This document shows, piece by piece, positions 1-5,274 of a stretch of DNA of 5,314 nt. The DNA comes from Nitrososphaeria archaeon (GTDB taxonomy: Archaea > Thermoproteota > Nitrososphaeria > Conexivisphaerales > UBA164), in assembly GCA_029775955.1 (NCBI GenBank), contig JARVJW010000130.1:1-5314 (forward strand), given 5' to 3'. Position numbers and translations under genes: made by a program. The first letter of the stretch is position 1; each line of letters starts with the position of its first letter. The notes below the pieces were generated by a model, which made no database searches, was not told the origin of the DNA, and was given only the letters and a program-made list of their open reading frames with translations.

Positions 1-93
1 AACGAAATAATGGCCAAGGTGTTCACATATAATGTTGTGGAGGCGCTTCGAGGTGGTACAAGGGTAAGCTGGACAAAGGGACACGTGCTTTAA
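1..93 (+). pseudogene. C-terminal tail of a DDE transposase (partial at window edge)
   Basis: The open frame entering from the left edge encodes about 30 residues and stops at TAA 91-93. It begins NEIMAKVFTYNV, which resembles the C-terminal block of IS4/IS5-type DDE transposases, where an N-E-[VIL]-x-x-K-V-x-x-[HY]-N pattern follows the catalytic Glu helix. The rest of the protein lies outside the window, so whether this is the intact end of a gene or a relic cannot be decided. A perfect 8-bp inverted repeat spans the stop codon, as is common near an IS terminus. The family assignment rests on about 12 residues and is tentative; no other gene family is suggested. Confidence 0.42.
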
Positions 94-105
94 TTAATTT
101 GTCCA
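70..105. repeat. 8-bp perfect inverted repeat around the transposase stop
   Basis: TGGACAAA at 70-77 is the exact reverse complement of TTTGTCCA at 98-105, with a 20-base loop that contains the stop codon at 91-93. It may be a hairpin at the 3' end of the transposase message or part of the IS end. Eight base pairs with a long loop could also be chance. Confidence 0.35.
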
Positions 106-145
106 TTGGCCGGGAATAATCAATTAATGCAACAAAGCAGATTAT

Positions 146-694
146 ATGAAATATATTTTATGAATGACAGGGCAAGCGGTCTGATATATGGAATAACTCG
201 AAATAATACTCCAAAAAATTTTGGACATGAAGTACACCTTACAGTTAGGGAGGGGGCCAAGGCTGTCGCTAAGGGGGACTTGATGCCCTAGAGAGAATAG
301 AAAGGACTTCATTTAGAATATATAATGAAATAGATATTAAAGCGCCGATGGCTAGCGGGTCAGCAAAATTTGATGGTATGGTAATTGCTCCGTGCAGCAT
401 GAGGACTCTTGTATCCATAGCCAATGGATTTAAAAAAATCTGATCTCTCACGCCGCTCAGGTTCAACTTAAAGAGAATAAACGGTTAATATTATTGATAA
501 GGAAAACCCCTGTGTCCATAATCCAATTATTAAATATGTTATAGTCGTCAATTAACGGGCAATAATAGCCCCTGCATCACCGGGATTTTATAGAAACCCT
601 AAATCCGTAAATGACTTGGTTAACTTTCAAGTGGGTAAAGTTAGATCTTTCAGGCCTAAAAAATAATCTGATCAAAAGATGGAATGGCGATTAG
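146..694 (+). pseudogene. ubiX: ubiX/pad1 flavin prenyltransferase, frameshifted relic
   Basis: Intact UbiX joins a dimethylallyl group to FMN, making the prenyl-FMN cofactor of UbiD decarboxylases. Here the family blocks appear in order but in changing frames. ATG 146 (MKYIL) is cut by TGA 161. ASGLIYGI (FMN loop) and HEVHLTVREGAK lie in frame 1, about 172-275. Frame 3 (about 276-443) gives APMASGSAKFDGMVIAPCSM and then RTLVSIANGF, the most diagnostic UbiX block. Frame 2 (467-541) gives LKENKRLILLIRKTPVSII. Frame 1 (559-633) gives APASPGFYRNPKSVNDLV. Frame 2 (635-694) gives LDLSGLKNNLIKRWNGD and TAG. At least five frame changes and several stops make it dead. Its overall length, about 180 codons, matches the full family, so it decayed in place rather than by truncation. 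The usual Glu of the R-E-x-P motif reads Lys. No ubiD is seen beside it. Confidence 0.88.
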
Positions 695-918
695 CGCACT
701 CAAAATTATTGGCAGAGTACCTAAATAACTATATTTGTAAATGCGATTTAATGGTAAAATCACAAAAAACACAAACCGATTTTAAGCAAAAATGGGTTAA
801 AAACACGTAAATAATCATACGGGATGTTTTACGACACCAATATCCCGTCTGCAATTGATTAGTTACTGCGGTATCCATATTTATATTGCAAGTTTTTTGT
901 TTATGAAATTTACAAACC
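695..918. other. Non-coding stretch between the ubiX relic and the IS cluster
   Basis: This is A+T-rich sequence with stops in all frames. One 43-codon frame (679-810) overlaps the ubiX tail, but its translation resembles no family I know. The stretch may be the decayed remains of a gene that followed ubiX, since reading on in the ubiX frame after the stop gives only short fragments. No RNA gene or clear promoter was found. Confidence 0.5.
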
Positions 919-946
919 TTAATTCCCTAATTTTTAGGTAATATAT
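919..946. repeat. Left copy of a 28-bp inverted repeat bracketing the IS cluster
   Basis: Bases 919-946 are the reverse complement of 2518-2545 at 26 of 28 positions, including a 20-base identical core (927-946 against 2518-2537). The repeat lies just beyond the 3' end of the IS4-type transposase relic, which is where the terminal inverted repeat of that element would be expected. Calling it an IS terminal repeat is inference; the match itself is read directly. No clear target-site duplication is visible in the bases outside the two copies. Confidence 0.72.
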
Positions 947-950
947 CAGC

Positions 951-1560
951 TCCGATCTTCTGGCAAGGTCTTCCACCTTTTTTGGTATCTAGCTCAGGCC
1001 TGTGCCGCCATCAGAATAGTTTATAAGGATTGATAAGCTCGTTTACGGATACTTCGCCAACAAGCCAGCTCTTCATGAGCGCGTTAAGCGCAGCATAACA
1101 GAGGTATAGTAAAATGAACGATATAAAGAAGTACCCCTCAGCGCGTAGTCGTCTGGCAGATAAGGCTTGTCGTTTCCCAGCTCGTCATTCATTGCGCCAA
1201 ATGCCTGTTCAACATCTTCCCTTTGCTTGTAAAGGTATACCCTCCCCCAGCTAGCATCAATTGATGAAAGCATGGAGATCTTATTCAACATTATTTCATC
1301 AACCTTCACGTTTTGCCGTTAACGGCCATTTATATGAGGTTTGACTGCTCATCACCCTTTAGCTTTACGTCTTCGAAGAGGCAAAGGCAGGTGTCGTCCA
1401 TCATCACCTTCTCCCCCAACTTTATGCCTCTGTGGTGGCAAGCGAACATTCCATCAGAATGGAATATCAATTTTGAATTTATCCCCAACTGCTGGACAAA
1501 CTAAACTACTACAGCCTGAAGGCCGTGGGGGTCTAAAAGTCCGTGAGCCTGGCCTGAGCT
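951..1560 (-). pseudogene. IS4-type DDE transposase, C-terminal half, frameshifted
   Basis: On the minus strand the frames give, from the 5' side, GINSKLIF, HHRGIKLGEKV and LCLFEDVKLKGDEQSNLI. These are followed by the longest open piece (1309 down to 1073), which contains YKQREDVEQAFGAMNDEL. This is the IS4 YREK signature (Y-x2-R-x3-E-x6-K): Tyr 27, Arg 30 and catalytic Glu 34 of that piece are present, but the Lys position is Asn. A frameshift near 1130 moves the reading to YFFISFILLYLCYAALNAL and then VGEVSVNELI, and another shift restores KKVEDLARR near 960-980. Only the part from before the catalytic Glu to the C-terminus is recognisable; the N-terminal half, with the first two catalytic Asp residues, is missing. 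The IS4 class is firm from the signature; the subfamily is not known. Confidence 0.78.
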
Positions 1561-1573
1561 GGATCTTTTTCCT

Positions 1574-1850
1574 TTATCTGTGCTTCATAATATGAGCTGC
1601 CCAGCGCTTCCTATGGCTGTTCTCTATGTAATACTGAACTGTTTCAGCCGTAGTTGGGCTACAGCTACTATAGAAGTAGCCACAGAAAGAGTTTTCCCAG
1701 AGCTTATCTATCCTTCACGCGATTAAAGAACTCCTTATTTTATAAGAAGATGCGCCCTTGAGCCTCTGGGCCATTTCCTGCACGCTGTAGTTCTTGTAGC
1801 CACTTACAAATATGTTAACGTGCCTAGGAGCCACACGACCTTCACCCCCA
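1574..1850 (-). pseudogene. tnpA: IS200/IS605-type TnpA (Y1 HUH transposase) relic
   Basis: TnpA excises and inserts single-stranded transposon DNA using a His-hydrophobic-His metal site and one catalytic Tyr. The minus-strand frame ending at TAA 1574-1576 reads VAPRHVNIFVSG, SVQEMAQRLKGASSYKIR, then DKLWENSFCGYF and ETVQYYIENSHRKRW. These match the family's HUH block, the R-L-K-G-x-S-S helix, the L-W block and the Tyr helix. The second His of HUH is Asn (codon 1814-1816), the preceding Asp is Arg, and the Gln usually found four residues after the catalytic Tyr is Ser. An in-frame TGA lies at 1715-1717. The N-terminal part is lost at the junction with the next relic near 1850-1860. No tnpB accompanies it. 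The fragment is about 90 residues; intact TnpA proteins have roughly 130-150. Confidence 0.82.
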
Positions 1851-1871
1851 CGTGATTTCAGAAAACTCTCA

Positions 1872-2345
1872 AAACTGGCTGACATGACGTACATGTGATG
1901 TGGTGCAGATAGGTGGGCCTACCTCTTCAACGTGCTCCATGTATTTTCAAAGGAGTGGATAGCGTACGTCTTCTCATCATATGCATCAAAGGAATACGCC
2001 ATTTAGTCCGTTGGGAAGGCTTTACATAGGTATCCTGAAGTCGCAGGCAAGTTTACCGTGTACAGCGATAACGGATCGCAGTACACGAGCCACACATTCA
2101 GGGATTCTATGAAACTGTTTGGCATTCCCCAGAGGTTCATAGCGTATGATACGCTCGAGCAGAATACCTTCATAGAATCATACCACGGCAAGAAGAAATA
2201 CGTATGGCCCTTTGAATTCAGTTCATTTCAGGATGCCAATAAGGCTATATCTGAGGCGTTTGTTGACTATAACAAAGGGAGACCACATTCATCCTTGGGA
2301 TATGCCAGGCCGTAGGAATTTCTTGAGAGGTTGGGGGTAAGGTTA
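1872..2345 (+). pseudogene. IS3-type (rve integrase fold) transposase relic with in-frame stops
   Basis: One frame carries the catalytic core. DMTYM (Asp codon 1881-1883) is followed by DRWAYLFNVLHVFSKEW, VYSDNGSQYTSHTFRDSM, EQNTFIESYHGK, VDYNKGRPHSSLGYARP and EFLERLG. The second Asp (2067-2069) and the Glu (2175-2177) are separated by exactly 35 residues, giving the D-D-35-E signature of IS3 and retroviral integrases, with a Lys seven residues after the Glu. Three in-frame stops interrupt it: TGA 1896, TAG 2004 and TAG 2313. There are no obvious frameshifts, so the decay looks like point mutation. The N-terminal helix-turn-helix part is absent; the relic starts abruptly at the junction with the TnpA relic. 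Open reading continues to TAG 2433-2435, but similarity fades after about 2345. IS481 is an alternative family label. Confidence 0.86.
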
Positions 2346-2413
2346 ATTAAGATCTTGACAAATAGTATCTCTTGGAATGGGCCAAAAGTGTGTCTAAAAA
2401 GAGATCCTAGTCA

Positions 2414-2447
2414 ATTACCCATTCATCCATACTAGCTAATGGGTAAT
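2414..2447. repeat. Perfect 10-bp inverted repeat (hairpin) beside the IS3-type relic
   Basis: ATTACCCATT at 2414-2423 and AATGGGTAAT at 2438-2447 are exact reverse complements around a 14-base loop. The repeat lies just past the expected right end of the IS3-type relic. It may mark an IS end, a target palindrome or a hairpin in a transcript. Archaeal termination depends mainly on T-tracts, and none follows closely on either strand, so a terminator role is unlikely. Confidence 0.5.
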
Positions 2448-2517
2448 ATCTATTGTTAAACCTGCCTAGGGCTAAATTTTGATAATGAGATGATTGCAGT
2501 TATGATGCTAAACCAAT

Positions 2518-2545
2518 ATATATTACCTAAAAATTAGAGAGTTAA
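2518..2545. repeat. Right copy of the 28-bp inverted repeat
   Basis: Matches 919-946 in inverted orientation at 26 of 28 bases (mismatched pairs 926/2538 and 923/2541). It lies 42 bases beyond the stop of the oxidoreductase gene and marks the right border of the IS cluster. If it is the 5' terminal repeat of the IS4-type element, the transposase start would have lain just to its left. Confidence 0.72.
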
Positions 2546-2587
2546 TGCTATAAAATTAAAATTTTATTTTTTTAAAATAATATTCGT
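2526..2587 (-). terminator. Probable T-rich termination region after the oxidoreductase gene
   Basis: Downstream of the stop at 2588-2590, the minus strand runs through A+T-rich sequence with several short T-tracts (ATTTTAATTTTA near 2550-2565 and CTAATTTTT at 2529-2537). Archaeal RNA polymerase terminates at such tracts. There is no hairpin here and the tracts are interrupted, so the exact site is uncertain. Part of it overlaps the IS inverted repeat. Confidence 0.3.
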
Positions 2588-3934
2588 TCATGAATTAATT
2601 AATAAATTTTCTAAATAGCCAATTGGCAGTTCTGATGCAAATTCAAACCCCCAAATTGTTTGATCTAACTCTGCTGTTTTTTTCCTTAAACCCCATTTAT
2701 TGATTAAATATTTTGCAATTAAAGAGGAAAACGAGGGAGTGCCGGTAGCGCCAGGTTCGAAGTATTGAAATATGTGCAGCGTTCTTTCTGTTTTAACTAT
2801 AGCTGTGGGATGCATGATCCCATTTTTACCAATTATTATATTTCGTTTGCCACTTTTGTGTCTTCCAGTTAAAAAATCTCTTTTCATGTATGGGATGAAT
2901 GTTTGAACTTTATTTAAAATAGCCTCTTCCGAAAAAATATTTCCACTTATATTGTAAACCATGCTGAGGAACTCTTTATTGCCAATCAATTTAATTTTGG
3001 GTTTAATTGGCCTTTTTAGCATTGAAGCAAAAAAATCCAAAGCCCCGCCATAATCCCTGTAGCTGTGAGAGCCTACTAAGAATGGTTTAGGCCCTATTTC
3101 TCTTGTCCCATCAACTCTTACCGCCAAATAAGGTTCTAGAAACGGATACTGGCTACTATATTTAGATATGGAGAATATATGATGATTGAACATGGAGCCT
3201 GCTGCGTCACTAACTTTCCAATAATAACTCCCAATAAAAATCTCTGCTAATTCATGTGCCAAACCCATGGAATTGGCTAATGATAGTGCGCCACCCCCCG
3301 TTGCATTAATAAATCTTGTTGCTGTATAAGTATGTACTGACCCATTAGTTAGTATCTTAATTTCTACAAAATTATCCCCTTCTGATATCGAAACAACTTC
3401 GGCATCTAACAAGAATAGGACACCATTATGAGAAGCCAGCGTCCCCAATACTTGCGTCAGACTTTTATAATCTGTAGCTGCATCTTTATAAGAAAGAATG
3501 GCGCCTTTGGCTTTAAGTTTTGGCTCAATTGTTTTAAGACTATCGGTGTCTATTACCTTATACTCCTCATCAGGGCAGTAACTTTTGGCCCACCTTTCAT
3601 GCTTTTCTATTACACCCAAGCTTTCATCATCAAGCGCAATTTCCAGACTGCCCACTTCCTTCCATGGGAGTTTATATGCCACCTGAAGCTCACGCCATAG
3701 TTTTCTGGATCTGCACACTGATTCCCCGAAGATAGTTTTTGTTGAAGGATCGTAAAAGAAAGGCGCCTCAACCATCCCACTGTTTAAGTTTGAAGTTCCT
3801 GATGCAATTGATGAATTGTTATCTATAAGCAAAATTTTAGAATCTGTAACTTTAGACAACCAGAAAGAGATAGAAACGCCTAGGATGCCCCCGCCAGCGA
3901 TAATTATGTCAAAGTTGTTGTTCACAATTAACAC
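2588..3934 (-). CDS. FAD-dependent 2-hydroxyacid dehydrogenase (LhgO-like, DAO family)
   Basis: Predicted flavoprotein oxidising a 2-hydroxyacid to a 2-oxoacid and passing electrons to a quinone or other acceptor. FDIIIAGGGILG (residues 8-19) is the GxGxxG dinucleotide fold, with the expected acidic residue at Asp 38. SNLNSGMVEAPFFYDPSTK (48-66) corresponds to the N-S-G-x-x-H-A-G FAD block of L-2-hydroxyglutarate oxidase, but Glu replaces the His that commonly holds the flavin. FINATGGG (208-215), PFLEPYLAVRVDGTREIGPK (264-283) and the C-terminal PGATGTP (394-400) fit LhgO and malate:quinone oxidoreductases. At 448 residues it is longer than typical LhgO (about 400). The start is GTG 3934 or GTG 3925; no ATG lies nearby, and either leaves the nucleotide-binding strand intact. 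No signal peptide or membrane helix is seen. It follows the aldolase by 17 bases, so it is probably cotranscribed. Family confident, substrate unknown. Confidence 0.85.
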   Translation of the reverse strand: MLIVNNNFDIIIAGGGILGVSISFWLSKVTDSKILLIDNNSSIASGTSNLNSGMVEAPFFYDPSTKTIFGESVCRSRKLWRELQVAYKLPWKEVGSLEIALDDESLGVIEKHERWAKSYCPDEEYKVIDTDSLKTIEPKLKAKGAILSYKDAATDYKSLTQVLGTLASHNGVLFLLDAEVVSISEGDNFVEIKILTNGSVHTYTATRFINATGGGALSLANSMGLAHELAEIFIGSYYWKVSDAAGSMFNHHIFSISKYSSQYPFLEPYLAVRVDGTREIGPKPFLVGSHSYRDYGGALDFFASMLKRPIKPKIKLIGNKEFLSMVYNISGNIFSEEAILNKVQTFIPYMKRDFLTGRHKSGKRNIIIGKNGIMHPTAIVKTERTLHIFQYFEPGATGTPSFSSLIAKYLINKWGLRKKTAELDQTIWGFEFASELPIGYLENLLINS

Positions 3935-3951
3935 TTGTTTATAGTGCTATT

Positions 3952-4704
3952 TTAGACGCCTAAAATGTTCAACGCCTCATCTAGCTCAATTTGGCCATGG
4001 ATTATTTTCCATACTATTGAAGAAATAAGCTTGGGGTTGCTGGATTGCCATATATTTCTCCCTATAGCTGCCCCTGCAGCCCCGCCTTTCATGGCTTCCC
4101 ATATCGTTTTTATAAAATCAGAATTACTTCCCATTTTTTCTCCGCCTGCTATTATAACAGGCACTCCGCTAGTTTCTATAACATCTGTAAATTTTTCCTG
4201 AGGTCCAGCATAAACTGTTTTTATTATGTCTGCACCCAACTCTGCTCCAATTCTACATATAACCTTTAGTGTTTCAATATTGTATATGTACTTTCCCTGT
4301 TCGTCTATTGGAATGAGTTCCAGAACATAAGGAATCCCCCATTCTTCTGCCTCTGCCGCCATCATTGATATTTTATCAAGATCGTCTTCCTTCATTTTTG
4401 GATTACCGAAGTAAGCGGTTTTTATGGCATCTACTCCAATTTTTGATGAGTATTTTACATATTCCTTAATATAAGGAACAGTCATTATTAATCCTGTATT
4501 TGGAAAATCAAGCATCACTCTGACAATTGCACCGGGATTTGCTAAGAACCCATCAGTTCCTCCATCCTTTATATTTTTAATTAAAGGCTTTAGCCTTTCT
4601 AAACCTCTAATTTCCCCATAGGTTGGGTGATCTATGGCAACTATGAAGGCTTTGCCATCATTTCCAAAAATCTTATTCAATCTTAATTTTTTACCTATAT
4701 TCAT
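3952..4704 (-). CDS. Class I aldolase, DhnA/FbaB/LacD-type TIM barrel
   Basis: A 250-residue predicted cytoplasmic aldolase that forms a Schiff base with a keto substrate. AIDHPTYG (23-30) matches the family's D-H-x-x-x-G turn. GADIIKTVYAG (157-167) is the catalytic block, with Lys 162 the Schiff-base lysine. VIIAGGEK (183-190) and GGAAGAAIGRNIWQ (207-220) are the two phosphate-binding loops, typical of this family. The P-R-G motif common in archaeal fructose-bisphosphate aldolases is absent; ELIPIDEQG (129-137) stands in its place. A different substrate is therefore likely, for example a sugar-phosphate or keto-acid aldolase related to LsrF or the sulfosugar-phosphate aldolases. The protein is slightly shorter than most members (about 260-280). 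The ATG start fits the TATA element about 31 bases upstream; there is no Shine-Dalgarno sequence. It is the first gene of the pair with the flavoprotein. Family confident, reaction unassigned. Confidence 0.88.
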   Translation of the reverse strand: MNIGKKLRLNKIFGNDGKAFIVAIDHPTYGEIRGLERLKPLIKNIKDGGTDGFLANPGAIVRVMLDFPNTGLIMTVPYIKEYVKYSSKIGVDAIKTAYFGNPKMKEDDLDKISMMAAEAEEWGIPYVLELIPIDEQGKYIYNIETLKVICRIGAELGADIIKTVYAGPQEKFTDVIETSGVPVIIAGGEKMGSNSDFIKTIWEAMKGGAAGAAIGRNIWQSSNPKLISSIVWKIIHGQIELDEALNILGV

Positions 4705-4726
4705 TTATTTCTCATATTTTAGTTAA

Positions 4727-4742
4727 TTAATTTAAATATTTT
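4727..4742 (-). promoter_or_regulatory. TATA-type promoter of the aldolase-oxidoreductase pair
   Basis: Read on the minus strand, AAATATTTAAATTAATT lies with its centre near 4735, about 31 bases upstream of the aldolase ATG (4702-4704). Archaeal TATA boxes sit around 25 bases before the transcription start, so the message would have a leader of only a few bases, in line with the missing ribosome binding site. The whole stretch is A+T-rich, so the exact hexamer is uncertain. Confidence 0.5.
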
Positions 4743-4856
4743 GTTCGGCCAACATCTGATAGCCGTCAGCTGATCACATAATTTGTTGGTTTTTCGAACT
4801 TCCTATAGAATTTTTGCAGTTAACGCCTTCACATAAGGATGCACAATGACAGCATG
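4743..4856. other. Gap upstream of the aldolase promoter, no gene seen
   Basis: No convincing gene on either strand. It contains two overlapping short palindromes, TCAGCTGA and TGATCA (within 4767-4777). A minus-strand frame in 4750-4815 (RKFEKPTNYVIS) looks faintly transposase-like but is too short to call. Confidence 0.35.
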
Positions 4857-5145
4857 ACGAAGGTTCTTGAATCAGGAAGTATGTCAGGGCATGCTAGCTG
4901 GATGATACGTTGAAGCAATTAAAGCGCCCTGATTACTTTGGCAAGGGGCAAACAACCTCAATAAAGGAAGAAACTAGAGGAATACTTGATAAGGTTACCC
5001 TTTGCCAGAACCGACACCAGGGCCGAAAAGAGCATTCTTGTAGCAATAATGGACTCAGTTTGCACAATGAGGGAAAGGCAAAAACAAGCATGGCTTCTTT
5101 AACTTTGCTATGGTGATGAGTTGGTTAGGTTGCTATACAATTTAA
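4857..5145 (+). pseudogene. Decayed transposase tail, possibly IS66-like
   Basis: Two successive frames give a plausible protein C-terminus. Frame 3 (from about 4960) reads LEEYLIRLPFARTDTRAEK and then SILVAIMDSVCTMRE. After a shift near 5070-5085, frame 1 reads KNKHGFFNFAMVMSWLGCYT and stops at TAA 5143-5145. The R-T-D-x-x-A-E/G-A-x-x-S-[AI]-I pattern followed by a G-[KI]-N-x-x-x-F-F block is reminiscent of IS66-family transposase C-termini, but I cannot confirm it. Upstream frames (4857-4960, for example ITLARGKQPQ then TAA) look like the same decayed gene. The longest single frame here, 4910-5116, is not the real reading. Confidence is moderate that this is a broken gene and low for the family. 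Confidence 0.38.
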
Positions 5146-5148
5146 TTA

Positions 5149-5274
5149 GGGGGTGTCAAAACAAAGACATATTTATTAAGGTACTACCCTGTAATAGCTT
5201 GTAGCTCAACTTGACACTTATGTCAACTATTTCTGTCATCACCTGATTTATAGTGTTTGTCATCAAGTGTTGTC
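5149..5274 (+). promoter_or_regulatory. Probable IS left end with TGTCA repeats, palindrome and TATA box
   Basis: TGTCA occurs at 5154, 5221, 5234, 5259 and 5271, and inverted at 5212-5216. TTGACA-CTTA-TGTCAA (5211-5226) is a perfect 6-bp dyad. The copies at 5221, 5234, 5259 and 5271 are 13, 25 and 12 bases apart, close to multiples of 12.5. ATTTATA at 5246-5252 is centred 26 bases before the ATG at 5275, the spacing expected for a leaderless archaeal promoter, and lies between repeat copies. Transposase binding sites at an IS end, which would also repress its own promoter, would explain this arrangement; that role is inference. The GGGGGTGTCAAAAC near 5149-5162 could be the terminal repeat. 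Confidence 0.45.

Larger units (their letters stand above)
919..2545. mobile_element. Composite of nested, decayed insertion sequences
   Basis: About 1.6 kb bounded by 28-bp inverted repeats and containing three transposase relics of different mechanisms: IS4-type DDE (-), IS200/IS605 Y1 HUH (-) and IS3-type DDE (+). Only the C-terminal part of the IS4-type protein survives beside the left repeat. The right repeat, where its 5' end should lie, is separated from it by the other two relics. The likely history is an IS4-type element that took secondary insertions and lost its 5' half. All three transposases carry stops or frameshifts, so none can move on its own. Base composition is visibly richer in G+C than in the genes to the right, which suggests a different origin. 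Confidence 0.62.

Noticed and set aside
106..291. 61-codon open frame on the + strand
   Set aside because: Not a separate small gene: its middle is one of several frames that together spell UbiX, and its first residues lie upstream of the UbiX start.
269..466. Minus-strand frame of 65 codons
   Set aside because: Antisense of the strongly UbiX-like block at 276-443; no family resemblance of its own.
679..810. 43-codon frame overlapping the end of the ubiX relic
   Set aside because: Lys-rich, short, no recognisable family, no promoter or ribosome site; it probably arises by chance in A+T-rich sequence.
1313..1595. Two overlapping plus-strand frames (1313-1504 and 1341-1595)
   Set aside because: They are antisense to the IS4-type relic, whose conserved blocks are on the minus strand.
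2003..2191. Minus-strand frame of 62 codons
   Set aside because: Antisense of the IS3-type catalytic core.
1896..2315. Stop-codon recoding (such as pyrrolysine at TAG) in the IS3-type gene
   Set aside because: Both TGA and TAG interrupt it, the N-terminal part is missing, and the surrounding relics are plainly dead; point-mutation decay is simpler.
3428..4269. Plus-strand frames of 74-90 codons opposite the two intact genes
   Set aside because: Shadows of the flavoprotein and aldolase genes, with no protein resemblance.
4910..5116. 68-codon plus-strand frame
   Set aside because: The adjacent frames (LPFARTDTRAEK and KNKHGFFNFAM) look like a real protein while this one does not, so it is a by-product of a decayed transposase.
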